Assembly: GCA_023443725.1 (NCBI GenBank)
Contig: JAEZTF010000010.1
Span: forward strand, 50,583-114,582
DNA: 64,000 nt
Direction: 5' to 3'
Origin: Candidatus Parcubacteria bacterium
GTDB taxonomy: Bacteria; Patescibacteriota; Microgenomatia; UBA12405
A program made the position numbers and the translations under genes. The notes under the pieces are model-generated. The model was given only the letters and a program-made list of their open reading frames with translations, was not told where the DNA came from and did no database searches. Shown here piece after piece: positions 33,276 to 40,940 of this stretch (positions are counted from its first letter, which is position 1; every line of letters starts with the position of its first letter).

Positions 33276-34408
33276 GAGAGAGAATTATAAATTTGTAAAG
33301 TTTGTTTAGCAGTTTTAAGCCAACTGTATTTTTGGGCTAAAACAATTCCATTTTGGGCCATTTTTTTTCTTAACTTTGGATATTTGATTATTTTCTCAAT
33401 AGCTTTACTAATTTCCAATTCTGAAGTTGGATTAACTAAAATAGCAGCACCTTGAGCCACTTCTACCAAAGAAGAAGTATCGCTAGTGATAACTGGAACA
33501 CCGACTTTTAGAGATTTAACTATTGGTAATCCAAAACCCTCATACAAAGAAGGATAAGCTAAACAAAGTGCACTGGCATGAAGAGCAACCATATCTTTTT
33601 CTGGTATAAAACCAAGAATTCTTACACCAGGATGATTTGTGGCGACATCTTTTCCCCAACCATATTTACCGGTGATAGCCAATTCGACTTTACTTCCAGG
33701 ATTTCTTTTTTTAAAAGAGATAAAGGCATTGATTAATCTATCTAAATTTTTTCTTGGTTCACGTGTGCCTTGAGCTAGAATAAATTTAGTTAGGCCATAT
33801 TGTTTTTGAATTTTTTCTTTTTGAAGAGATTGTTCAGATAGGGAAAGTTTTAAAAATTTGCCAAATTTTTCTTCGGCTGATTCATATATAACAGTTGTTT
33901 TGGTACGGTCTATTTGAGGAAACAACTTAAATAAATCATTTTGAGTATTTTTGGAGACACAAATAAAATATTTACTTTTTTTAGCAGCCCAATACATTTT
34001 ATTTTTATGAGCTTGAATAACTTTTGGATGATGCCATTGAGGATATAAAAATGGAGTAAGATCATGAATAGTACAAATAGTTTTGGCTTTGAATGTTGGA
34101 GGTTGAGTCCAGTCTGAAGTATGAAAAATATCACATTTACCAATAAAAAGTTCTATTGGAAAAAGTCGAAGTTGGTTCCATAAAATTTGAAGAATAGTTG
34201 GAGGAATTTTTGACTGACAAATAGTGACATTAGAATGATACTTAGTTAGTAATTTAATTTCTTCTGGTAGGGGGAGTCTGAGAGATGAATAAAAAAGTTT
34301 ATATTGATTGCTTTTGTCAACTTTAAGTAAATTCCTGACTAAATTTAAGGTGTAATTACTAACACCAGTTTGATATCCAACTGAAGAGATATCTATTCCA
34401 ATAATCAT
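33269..34408 (-). CDS. Family 4 glycosyltransferase
   Basis: This 379-residue GT-B protein opens IGIDISSVGYQTGVSNYTLNLV and has AQGTREPRKNLDRLINAF, then the signature YEGFGLPIVKSLKVGVPVI with TSDTSSLVEV. It is paralogous to the adjoining GT4 gene and is coupled to the GT2 gene upstream (4-nt overlap). Donor and acceptor are unknown. Confidence 0.88.
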   Translation of the reverse strand: MIIGIDISSVGYQTGVSNYTLNLVRNLLKVDKSNQYKLFYSSLRLPLPEEIKLLTKYHSNVTICQSKIPPTILQILWNQLRLFPIELFIGKCDIFHTSDWTQPPTFKAKTICTIHDLTPFLYPQWHHPKVIQAHKNKMYWAAKKSKYFICVSKNTQNDLFKLFPQIDRTKTTVIYESAEEKFGKFLKLSLSEQSLQKEKIQKQYGLTKFILAQGTREPRKNLDRLINAFISFKKRNPGSKVELAITGKYGWGKDVATNHPGVRILGFIPEKDMVALHASALCLAYPSLYEGFGLPIVKSLKVGVPVITSDTSSLVEVAQGAAILVNPTSELEISKAIEKIIKYPKLRKKMAQNGIVLAQKYSWLKTAKQTLQIYNSLSC

Positions 34409-35409
34409 ATTTTGATTGATTTTAACAGTTTTTGAAGTTGCTTTCTTTTGTTGATCATTTTGGGAAGTTTAATTAAGACTTGACTGTAAGTTTTAAGAAT
34501 TGATATGGGTAAATAATAAATAGATTTTAATTTATACGATCTAATCGTAGTTTTGATTAAATAAGATAAATTTCTTAATCTTTCTTCGGTAATTTTGGGT
34601 AAATTTTTTATTATCTCTTTTAGAGAATAATTTTTGATAATGACAAAAAACCAATTTTTGACATCCATACGGGCACGAAAATTACCCATTTGATTGCTAG
34701 TACCTCCACCAAGATGATAAGAAATAGCTTTTGGGATATATAAGGTTTTATAACCAAATTTGGTTAATCTTAAAGCTAAATCAACATCTTCTTCATAGGC
34801 AAAAAAATCTTGATCAAACATACCAATTTTTTGGATGATATTTTTTTGATAAACAACTAAAGCTGCAGAAGTACCCCATACTAGTTTATTAGTATTTAGC
34901 TTGTTAGCTTTTAGTAAAACAGATTTATGAAATAACTTACCATTGGAGATATTTTGACATTTACCAGAAATATAAAACTTTAAACCTTGAGATTCATATT
35001 TATCGCCTTCTTTATTTAAAACAGTTCCGAAAAAAGTAATAACTTTTTGATTTTTATTTTCTTTAATGGCTTTTGTAATTAATTCAAACCAATCGGGATT
35101 GATAGTTAAATCGTTATTATATGGAACAACAAATTCATACTTGGCTTTTGAAATACCTAAATTTATAGCTTTGGCAAAGCCAAGATTTTTAGGAGATGAA
35201 ATAACTTTTGAAGTTAATTTGGTTGAACGATATTGGTTAAAAAAGTCTTTGATAATCTCAAGACTATTGTCGGTTGAGTGGTTATCAATTATGATAATTT
35301 CAAAATTAGCCGAGGTAAATTTAATTGATTGATATAGAGAATAAAGACAGTCAAATAAAAAAATGGCACCGTTGTAGTTGGGGATAATAATAGAAAAATT
35401 ATTGATCAT
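34405..35409 (-). CDS. Family 2 glycosyltransferase
   Basis: The 334-residue GT-A enzyme opens FSIIIPNYNGAIFLFDCL, with IDNHSTDNS, VPYNNDLTI in place of the usual LNPD, WGTSAALVVY and YEEDVDLALRL. The segment KANKLNTNKLV in mid-protein is encoded by AT-rich DNA that resembles the R4 repeats (34885-34920), a tentative in-frame insert. The helical C-terminus is basic and may bind the membrane. It overlaps the DUF192 gene by 11 nt. Confidence 0.85.
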   Translation of the reverse strand: MINNFSIIIPNYNGAIFLFDCLYSLYQSIKFTSANFEIIIIDNHSTDNSLEIIKDFFNQYRSTKLTSKVISSPKNLGFAKAINLGISKAKYEFVVPYNNDLTINPDWFELITKAIKENKNQKVITFFGTVLNKEGDKYESQGLKFYISGKCQNISNGKLFHKSVLLKANKLNTNKLVWGTSAALVVYQKNIIQKIGMFDQDFFAYEEDVDLALRLTKFGYKTLYIPKAISYHLGGGTSNQMGNFRARMDVKNWFFVIIKNYSLKEIIKNLPKITEERLRNLSYLIKTTIRSYKLKSIYYLPISILKTYSQVLIKLPKMINKRKQLQKLLKSIKI

Positions 35410-35857
35410 TTATTTTTGATAGATCGATGATATCGCCTGCTTTAAGGTTTATTTTTTTAGTTTCATTTAGATTTAACTCAATGACATATTTAGCTGGTTG
35501 ACTATTTTGAAGGATTTTAGTGGAGTTAGTTTCACTAACATTAATAATATCGGTAACCTTACCTTCTGAATTAAGCCAAATCATGTCTAAAGGAATGAAC
35601 GTATCTTTCATCCAGAAAGGTAGAACTCCATTTTTGGAAAAAATAAAAATCATGCCACAGTTAGGACAAAGGTTGGTTCGATTGGATAGACCAGCTGATT
35701 TTTGAGGAGTGGTTTTGGCGACTTCTAATTTGTAATCGATATTTTTAATTTTTAAATTGACAGTTTCAAACTTAGGTGGCGTTTTTTTGTAAAAGAAAAA
35801 AATAACAATTGGAATAGCGATGAGTATAATTAAAGTGATGGTAAGATTTTTTGACAT
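35399..35857 (-). CDS. DUF192 protein, membrane-anchored
   Basis: This 152-residue protein has an N-terminal membrane helix (about 6-23) and an outer DUF192 domain: LEVAKTTPQKSAGLSNR, then MIFIFSKNGVLPFWMKDTFIPLDMIWL, the most conserved block of the family, and YVIELN. The CPNCG pair just before that block is an added feature. The function of DUF192 is unknown; homologues occur as secreted or anchored proteins in bacteria and archaea. It overlaps the GT4 gene by 28 nt and the GT2 gene by 11 nt. Confidence 0.87.
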   Translation of the reverse strand: MSKNLTITLIILIAIPIVIFFFYKKTPPKFETVNLKIKNIDYKLEVAKTTPQKSAGLSNRTNLCPNCGMIFIFSKNGVLPFWMKDTFIPLDMIWLNSEGKVTDIINVSETNSTKILQNSQPAKYVIELNLNETKKINLKAGDIIDLSKINDQ

Positions 35858-37113
35858 ATTTTTTGACTAACTTTGTTCCAAGTATAATTATTTTTAACAT
35901 ATAAATAACCATTTTGGCCAAATTGACGACAAAGTTTAGGATTAAAAATTAATTGTTGAATTTTTTGCTGAAGATCATCAATATCATCAGTTTTGAAAGT
36001 TAACCCCCCGTTTGATGATTTAACAATTTCTTTTAAAGATGGAATATCTGAAGTAATAACGGCTTTTTTTCTAGCCCAACTTTCTACTAGAACAAGGCCA
36101 AAACTTTCCTGAATTGATGGTAAAACTAAAAATTGGCATTGATCAATAATTGTAATTAAGTCTTTATTGCTAACATTAAATTTGAAATGAATTTGTTTTT
36201 GGACCGATTTGGGAAGTGATTCAAAATATTTTTTTATTTGAGGAAAAAATAAAGTTTTTTGACCAACAAGTATCAATCTTCCCTTAATCCCTTCTTTGAC
36301 AAGACGGGAAAAACTATTTATTAACAAGTCGACACGTTTATGGGCGGCAAGAGAACCAATAAATAAGATTGTCAAACCCTTTCCGGATAAACCGGTTTTT
36401 CCCTTAAAAAGGGAAACTTTTTTTTCTTTTTTTAAAAATATATCCTCAACACCGTTGCCGGCAAGAATAATTTTTTTTTGGTTTATATTTAATTTTTTAA
36501 TAAAAAAATCAGTTTCATATTTAGTTAAAGTCCAAAGATAATCAGCTTGTTGGAGAGTTTTGATAAGAGGTAAACGAGAAAAGTCGGGATCTGATTGGTG
36601 AAAAGAAGAATTGATGAGAAGTTTAGTGGATAATATTTTTCTGAAAAAATTAGCGTATAGAATAATGGTGGTGGGAAGTGGGCCGGCAATAATTAACTCT
36701 GGTTTAAATTTAATTATTTTAATAGTAGCCCTAATAAAAGGTATGAGTTTAAAAATTGGTCCTTTTTGAAAAATTTGTAGCAATTGATGAAAGTAAGAGT
36801 TTTTGGGGATAAATAAATTAATAAATTTTAGAGGTCGACGAAGATGATGATAAACAGGAAGATAAATAAAACCCTTTCCGGATAAACCGGTTTTTCCCTT
36901 AAAAAGGGAAACTTTTAAGCTCCCTTTTTTAAGGAGAGATGTCTGAAAGACAGAGGGGTTTTTCTTAATGAAATCGTCGGTGCTAGAGCAATCGGACGAT
37001 AAATAAATTACATCATGGCCTTGAGATTCTAATTGATGGCTAAGTTGATAAACTACTTTTGATCCCCCATCGATAGCGGGAGGAAAAATATGACTAATTG
37101 CAAGTATTTTCAT
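35830..37113 (-). CDS. Family 4 glycosyltransferase carrying four in-frame repeat inserts
   Basis: The 427-residue GT-B protein opens KILAISHIFPPAIDGGSKVVY and ends with the signature QESFGLVLVESWARKKAVIT. It contains KVSLFKGKTGLSGKG twice (about residues 67-81 and 232-246), from two identical 48-nt repeats lying 495 nt apart in the same frame. A third insert (52-66) is R1 and a fourth, RLVKEGIKG (270-278), is R3. The second copy sits in the linker between the two Rossmann domains. All catalytic motifs remain, so it is probably functional. It is the first gene of the minus-strand run, with TATAAT 8 nt before the ATG. Confidence 0.85.
   Translation of the reverse strand: MKILAISHIFPPAIDGGSKVVYQLSHQLESQGHDVIYLSSDCSSTDDFIKKNPSVFQTSLLKKGSLKVSLFKGKTGLSGKGFIYLPVYHHLRRPLKFINLFIPKNSYFHQLLQIFQKGPIFKLIPFIRATIKIIKFKPELIIAGPLPTTIILYANFFRKILSTKLLINSSFHQSDPDFSRLPLIKTLQQADYLWTLTKYETDFFIKKLNINQKKIILAGNGVEDIFLKKEKKVSLFKGKTGLSGKGLTILFIGSLAAHKRVDLLINSFSRLVKEGIKGRLILVGQKTLFFPQIKKYFESLPKSVQKQIHFKFNVSNKDLITIIDQCQFLVLPSIQESFGLVLVESWARKKAVITSDIPSLKEIVKSSNGGLTFKTDDIDDLQQKIQQLIFNPKLCRQFGQNGYLYVKNNYTWNKVSQKICQKILPSL
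36274..36308. repeat. R3 repeat, copy A (inside a GT4 gene)
   Basis: Shares 20 identical nt and flanks with 32568-32605. It is read on the minus strand as RLVKEGIKGRLI in the donor-binding domain of the GT4 protein. Confidence 0.75.
36374..36421. repeat. R2 repeat, copy A (inside a GT4 gene)
   Basis: This 48-nt unit is identical to 36869-36916. It holds two small hairpins, CCGG-ATAAA-CCGG and CCCTT-AAA-AAGGG type. On the minus strand it reads KVSLFKGKTGLSGKG. Confidence 0.92.
36869..36916. repeat. R2 repeat, copy B (inside a GT4 gene)
   Basis: Identical to 36374-36421 over 48 nt, same orientation, same reading frame. It abuts an R1 unit (36917-36965), forming a compound repeat of about 97 nt within the coding sequence. 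Confidence 0.92.
36917..36965. repeat. R1 repeat, copy A (inside a GT4 gene)
   Basis: This unit reads CTCCC-TTTTTT-AAGGAGAG, then GATGTCT...AGACAGAGGGG. The reverse complement of 39777-39833 has the same layout with a longer central palindrome. Here it is translated on the minus strand as NPSVFQTSLLKKG. Confidence 0.8.
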
Positions 37114-37121
37114 GACACCTT

Positions 37122-37127
37122 ATTATA
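37122..37127 (-). promoter_or_regulatory. -10 box for the GT4-led minus-strand operon
   Basis: TATAAT lies 8 nt before the ATG of the gene starting at 37113. Transcription would begin at or very near the start codon. An AAGGTG sequence overlaps the same gap but is only 2 nt from the ATG. No clear -35 was seen. Confidence 0.45.
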
Positions 37128-37152
37128 CGTGGTATCCTGATATTAAGTTTTT

Positions 37153-38112
37153 ATGGAATTAATAAAAAAGATTTTTAAATCAAAAATATTGAGGTTGATT
37201 TTTTCGGTGGCATTAATTTATTTTGCTTTTAGAAAAGTAGATATCAAAAGTTTATTGAGCCAATTAATAGGAATTAAATTATGGTTTGTGTTGGTGGTTT
37301 TGGTGATTTCTTTAATATTAAACTTATTAATTTCTTTTCGTTGGAGTCTACTTTTAATTAAGAAACCAAAATTTAAAGATGTATTGGTGTTTTTCAAATC
37401 GAGTATGATGGCCTCGTTTTATGGTTTAATTTTACCTTCTGCAGCAGCCACAGATGTGGTTAAGTGGTTGTTGATAGATCAAAAATATCCTCAAATACCA
37501 AAAAGTAAAATGCTAGGTTCAGTTTTTTTGGATAGAGTAATTGGATTATCAACTTATATTTTTGTGGGTTTAGTATTTATTTTAATAGCTAAATCAAAAG
37601 GTATTTTGATTCCAGATATGATTTTTTATGCCATAGTTTGTTTAGTAATAGGGTTTATTGTTTTTTATGTTTTTATTTATTTCTTTGATCTTAAAAAAAC
37701 AATTTTTAGATTTAAAATTTTTAAAAAATTTGAAAGCGTTGGTGAATTGGTCAATAGAGAAAATTTACCTCAAATTTTTAAGGGAATGTTGGTGGCGGTT
37801 TTTAGTGAATTTGGTTGGGTGCTGCAAACTTGGTTTATCTCTTGGTACTTTGGGGCTAATTTAAGCGTTTTTTCTATCTTAGTTTATATTCCAATTATTT
37901 CTTTGATATTAATATTACCAATTTCAATTGCTGGTTTTGGAGCTAGAGAACAATTATTTTTATTTTTCTTTTTGCCAGTTGGGGGAAAAGCGGAAGGAGT
38001 TTTGTTAACATCAGCATTTGGAGGGATATTGGGAATATTAATTTCTTTATTGGGAGGATTAATTACTTTAACTCCTGAATTTAAAAATAATTTAAAGGAT
38101 AAATTAAAATGA
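37153..38112 (+). CDS. UPF0104/LPG-synthase-TM-type flippase-like membrane protein
   Basis: This 319-residue protein has about eight membrane helices and the family features RWSLLL near residue 62, GLILPSAAATDVVKW near 92 and IAGFGAREQLFLFFF near 260. It is the membrane half of MprF-like proteins without the aminoacyl transferase domain. Homologues are proposed to move lipids or lipid-linked sugars; the substrate here is unknown. It starts the plus-strand block and is coupled to the Nudix gene by a 4-nt overlap. Confidence 0.82.
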   Translation: MELIKKIFKSKILRLIFSVALIYFAFRKVDIKSLLSQLIGIKLWFVLVVLVISLILNLLISFRWSLLLIKKPKFKDVLVFFKSSMMASFYGLILPSAAATDVVKWLLIDQKYPQIPKSKMLGSVFLDRVIGLSTYIFVGLVFILIAKSKGILIPDMIFYAIVCLVIGFIVFYVFIYFFDLKKTIFRFKIFKKFESVGELVNRENLPQIFKGMLVAVFSEFGWVLQTWFISWYFGANLSVFSILVYIPIISLILILPISIAGFGAREQLFLFFFLPVGGKAEGVLLTSAFGGILGILISLLGGLITLTPEFKNNLKDKLK

Positions 38113-38534
38113 ACGAAGATTTTCAAAAGTTCCATATTTCCGTAAAAGGTTTAATAAAATTTGATAATTCATTTCTTTTACTCCAAGAACATGATGGTAT
38201 TTGGGAAGCTCCAGGTGGAAGAGTAAATGAAGGAGAATTATTAAAAGAAGCTTTATTAAGAGAGTTAAAAGAAGAATTAGATTTTAATTTATCATTAGAC
38301 GATATAGGAAATTTATTTGAATTTAATCAAAGATATGATTATAAATTGGGTAACGGTTGGTGTTTGATGACTCTTTTTTTTGAAATTTCATTAAAACAAA
38401 AATTGGAAATTAATATTAGTGATGAACATGTTAACTTTGTTTGGGTAAAAAAAGATACTGATTTAAGTAAATTTGTTTTTAAAAACCCAATTCAAAGAGC
38501 TATATTCGAGAATTTTAAAAATAATTTGAAATAA
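38109..38534 (+). CDS. Nudix hydrolase
   Basis: This 141-residue protein contains the Nudix box GRVNEGELLKEALLRELKEE (about residues 36-55), which binds Mg2+ and cleaves nucleoside diphosphate-linked compounds. The position after the final EE that is usually a Gly is Asp here. Substrates of the family range from 8-oxo-dGTP to nucleotide sugars and cannot be inferred. It is followed by the metK promoter and leader. Confidence 0.88.
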   Translation: MNEDFQKFHISVKGLIKFDNSFLLLQEHDGIWEAPGGRVNEGELLKEALLRELKEELDFNLSLDDIGNLFEFNQRYDYKLGNGWCLMTLFFEISLKQKLEINISDEHVNFVWVKKDTDLSKFVFKNPIQRAIFENFKNNLK

Positions 38535-38562
38535 TTGACATTGTTTTGATATTTGTTAAAGT
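38535..38562 (+). promoter_or_regulatory. Promoter of metK
   Basis: A perfect -35 TTGACA (38535-38540) is followed after 16 nt by TAAAGT (38557-38562). Transcription would start near 38569, just at the first base pair of the SAM riboswitch. The match to the glyS promoter (TTGACA, 17 nt, TAAACT) suggests a shared sigma factor preference. Confidence 0.7.
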
Positions 38563-38569
38563 ATTTTTA

Positions 38570-38678
38570 GTTTGTCGAGAGAGTCTTAAAAAAGACTAGC
38601 AACCGAGCCTCAAAGGGGTCACGGTGCAATTCCCTACTTGGGAGGACAAGCCTTTATAAATTTAAATAAAGGAAAAAT
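38570..38678 (+). promoter_or_regulatory. SAM-I-clan riboswitch with minimal P2, translational control of metK
   Basis: The aptamer has P1 GTTTGTC (38570-38576) with GACAAGC (38645-38651), the GAGAGA junction, a tiny P2 AGTCTT-AAAA-AAGACT (38582-38597), the conserved GCAACC (38599-38604), P3 ACCG...CGGT with inner CCTC/GGGG, the conserved GGTGCAATTCC (38623-38633) and P4 TCCC-TACTT-GGGA. These are the SAM-I core sequences, but P2 has no kink-turn and no loop for the usual pseudoknot. Directly after P1, CCTTTAT (38651-38657) pairs with ATAAAGG (38666-38672), hiding the Shine-Dalgarno 6 nt before the metK ATG. SAM binding would therefore block translation. Confidence 0.85.
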
Positions 38679-39797
38679 ATGAATTATTCCCTATTTACGT
38701 CAGAATCAGTTTGTGCTGGTCATCCCGATAAAATTTGTGACCAAATTTCAGATACTGTTTTAGATACTGCTTTAGAAATTGATAGAAATTCAAGAGTTGC
38801 TTTAGAAACTTTAGTGACCACTAATAAAGTAATAATGGCAGGCGAAGTGACTTGTAGTAAAAAATTAGACTATGGACAAATCGCAAAACAAGTAATTAAA
38901 GATTTAGGTTATACTAATCCTCTTTTAGGTTTTGATACAAATGCAGACATAGAAGTATTGGTTCATCAACAATCAAAAGATATTGCAATTGGAGCCGATA
39001 ATGACGGTGCAGGTGATCAAGGAATGATGTTTGGTTATGCTTGTAATGAAACACCACAATTGATGCCATTATCAATTATGTTGTCACAAGAATTATGCAA
39101 AAAAATGGATAAACTGCAGTTTGAAAGATTAAATTATTTAAGACCAGATGGTAAGGCAGAAGTGACAATTAAATATAATCAAGGAAAACCAGTGGAAATA
39201 GTAAAAGTGGTTTTGGCTAAACCAATGGATCTAATAGTTGAAGATACTCAAGCAAAAAAAGATTTGTATGAATTGGCTGTGTTGCCAATTTTGGAAAAAT
39301 ATAAACTTAATAAAGTAAGCGTAGAAAATGTAATTTTAAATGGTACAGGTAGATGGGAAATTGGTGGACCAGCAACAGATACTGGAGTAACTGGTCGAAA
39401 AATTGTAGTCGATACTTATGGTGGTATGGGACGAATTGGTGGAGGATGTTTTTCAGGTAAAGATCCAACAAAAGTAGATAGAAGTGCAGCTTATGCTGCT
39501 AGATTTATTGCCAAAAATGTAGTGGCTGCAGGATTGGCTGATCGTTGTGAAGTCCAATTGGCCTATGTAATTGGTGTTAGAGATCCAATTTCAAAAGCAA
39601 TTGAAACTTTTGGAACAAACAAAAAAGAAATAAATAAAATTGAAGAATTTGCTTGGAATTTAATGAATTTATCGGTTAAAGGAATAATTGATAAATTTGA
39701 TTTAAAAAGACCAATTTACAAAAATACAGCTAGATATGGTCATTTTGGATATGATGAATATCCTTGGGAACAAATCAAAACCCCTCTGTCTCGATAA
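38679..39797 (+). CDS. metK: S-adenosylmethionine synthetase MetK
   Basis: MetK makes SAM from methionine and ATP. The 372-residue protein has GHPDKICDQISD (16-27), GAGDQGMMFGYA, GGGCFSGKDPTKVDRSAAY (the phosphate-binding signature) and a C-terminal GHFGYDEYPWE. The family usually ends a few residues after the PWE block; here IKTPLSR and the stop codon are supplied by an R1 repeat. A SAM-I-like riboswitch regulates it, which gives direct product feedback. Confidence 0.97.
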   Translation: MNYSLFTSESVCAGHPDKICDQISDTVLDTALEIDRNSRVALETLVTTNKVIMAGEVTCSKKLDYGQIAKQVIKDLGYTNPLLGFDTNADIEVLVHQQSKDIAIGADNDGAGDQGMMFGYACNETPQLMPLSIMLSQELCKKMDKLQFERLNYLRPDGKAEVTIKYNQGKPVEIVKVVLAKPMDLIVEDTQAKKDLYELAVLPILEKYKLNKVSVENVILNGTGRWEIGGPATDTGVTGRKIVVDTYGGMGRIGGGCFSGKDPTKVDRSAAYAARFIAKNVVAAGLADRCEVQLAYVIGVRDPISKAIETFGTNKKEINKIEEFAWNLMNLSVKGIIDKFDLKRPIYKNTARYGHFGYDEYPWEQIKTPLSR

Positions 39798-39833
39798 ATC
39801 GAGACATCTCCCCTTGAAAAAGGGAGAAGTCTT
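39777..39833. repeat. R1 repeat, copy B (3' end of metK)
   Basis: The unit holds an 8-bp palindrome GTCTCGATAAATCGAGAC and a second hairpin CTCCC...GGGAG. Its reverse complement matches 36917-36965. The metK stop codon TAA is at the centre of the palindrome. As RNA it forms two hairpins and may protect or end the metK transcript. Confidence 0.8.
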
Positions 39834-39877
39834 AAAATCATTTTGATGATAAAATTTACTAACTAAATTATTTATTT

Positions 39878-39914
39878 ATTGCTAATAGCTAATTAACTAC
39901 TAGCTATTTACTAA
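39878..39914. repeat. R4 repeat upstream of galE
   Basis: An AT-rich stretch built from TAGCTAAT, TTAACTA and TTTACTAAT units ends two bases before the galE ATG. AGCTATTTACTAAT (39899-39912) is identical to the 14 nt before the Mpl-like gene on the other strand at about 10153-10166. No other feature is visible between metK and galE apart from R1. Confidence 0.55.
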
Positions 39915-39916
39915 TC

Positions 39917-40897
39917 ATGATTTTAATTGTTGGTGGAGCGGGATATATCGGATCCCATATTAATAAAGAATTAAACAAACAAGGTTTTAAGACAGTAGTT
40001 TTTGATAATTTATCTTCTGGAAAAAAAGAATTGGTTAAATGGGGTGAATTTTTTGAAGGCGATTTAGGAAACATTGAAAATATCAGAGAGGTTTTTAAAA
40101 AATATCCAATTGAAGCAGTATTACATTTTGCTGCTTTTAAAGCAGTTGGTGAATCAGTCATTGATCCGCAAAAATATTATCAAAACAATGTGGCTAATAC
40201 TTTAAATTTATTTAAAGTGATGTTGGAAAACAATGTGAAGAAATTTATTTTTTCTTCTTCAGCAGCGACTTTTGGTGAACCTCAATACATCCCAATTGAT
40301 GAAAAACATCCACAAAGTCCAATAAATCCTTATGGTGAAACCAAATTGATAGTGGAACATATTATGCGAGATTATAGTAAAGCTTATGATTTTAGATATA
40401 TATCTTTAAGATACTTTAATGCTTGTGGGGCTGATTTAGACGCAGATGTAGGTGAATGGCCCGGTAGTAGTTCAAATTTAATTCCATTAGTTTTAGATGC
40501 AGCAATTGGTAGACGAGAAGATATCAAAGTTTTTGGGACTGATTATGAGACACCAGACGGTACTTGTGTTCGTGATTATATTCATGTAACTGATTTAGCA
40601 GATGCTCACGTATTGGCTTTGAAATATTTAATGGATGGCAAGGAAAGCCAATGTTTTAATTTAGGAAATGGTAAAGGATTTTCAGTTAAAGAAGTAATTG
40701 ATGCAGCCAAAAAAATAACTGGAATTGATTTTAAAGTTACTAATGCTGACAGACGAGCTGGTGATCCTCCAACTTTGGTGGCTGATGCAAAATTGGCCAG
40801 AGAAGTTTTGGGTTGGAATCCACAATATGCTGATTTAGAAACTATTGTTGCCAGCGCGTGGAAATGGCACCAAAAAGTATGTAAGCTAATTAGCTAA
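39917..40897 (+). CDS. galE: UDP-glucose 4-epimerase GalE
   Basis: GalE interconverts UDP-Glc and UDP-Gal (or the N-acetyl forms). The 326-residue SDR enzyme begins GGAGYIGSHI (NAD-binding GxxGxxG), has SSSAATFGEP, the catalytic YGETK (YxxxK), RYFNACGAD and DYIHVTDLADAH. Its last residues KLIS and the stop are encoded by an R4 repeat. The enzyme would feed UDP-galactose to the surrounding glycosyltransferases. Confidence 0.95.
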   Translation: MILIVGGAGYIGSHINKELNKQGFKTVVFDNLSSGKKELVKWGEFFEGDLGNIENIREVFKKYPIEAVLHFAAFKAVGESVIDPQKYYQNNVANTLNLFKVMLENNVKKFIFSSSAATFGEPQYIPIDEKHPQSPINPYGETKLIVEHIMRDYSKAYDFRYISLRYFNACGADLDADVGEWPGSSSNLIPLVLDAAIGRREDIKVFGTDYETPDGTCVRDYIHVTDLADAHVLALKYLMDGKESQCFNLGNGKGFSVKEVIDAAKKITGIDFKVTNADRRAGDPPTLVADAKLAREVLGWNPQYADLETIVASAWKWHQKVCKLIS

Positions 40898-40926
40898 TAG
40901 CTATTAGTAAGTAGCTAGTAAATAGA
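40887..40926. repeat. R4 repeat downstream of galE
   Basis: AT-rich sequence of TAGCTAAT, TATTAGTAA and TAGCTAGTAAATAG units, roughly an inverted copy of the sequence upstream of galE. The galE stop codon lies inside it. galE is thus flanked on both sides by the same repeat type. Confidence 0.55.
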
Positions 40927-40940
40927 AAAATAAAAAACAA

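Noticed and set aside
36296..36541. An open frame on the plus strand inside the GT4 gene
   Set aside because: It is the reverse of a well-supported glycosyltransferase frame and matches no known pattern; the R2 palindromes help keep both strands open.
35830..37113. The repeat-bearing GT4 gene as a pseudogene
   Set aside because: The frame is intact for 427 residues, all four inserts keep the frame, and the GT4 signature is complete.
36274..39833. R1-R3 units as a CRISPR array or an insertion sequence
   Set aside because: They are not regularly spaced, differ from each other, lie in coding DNA, and no cas gene or transposase is present.
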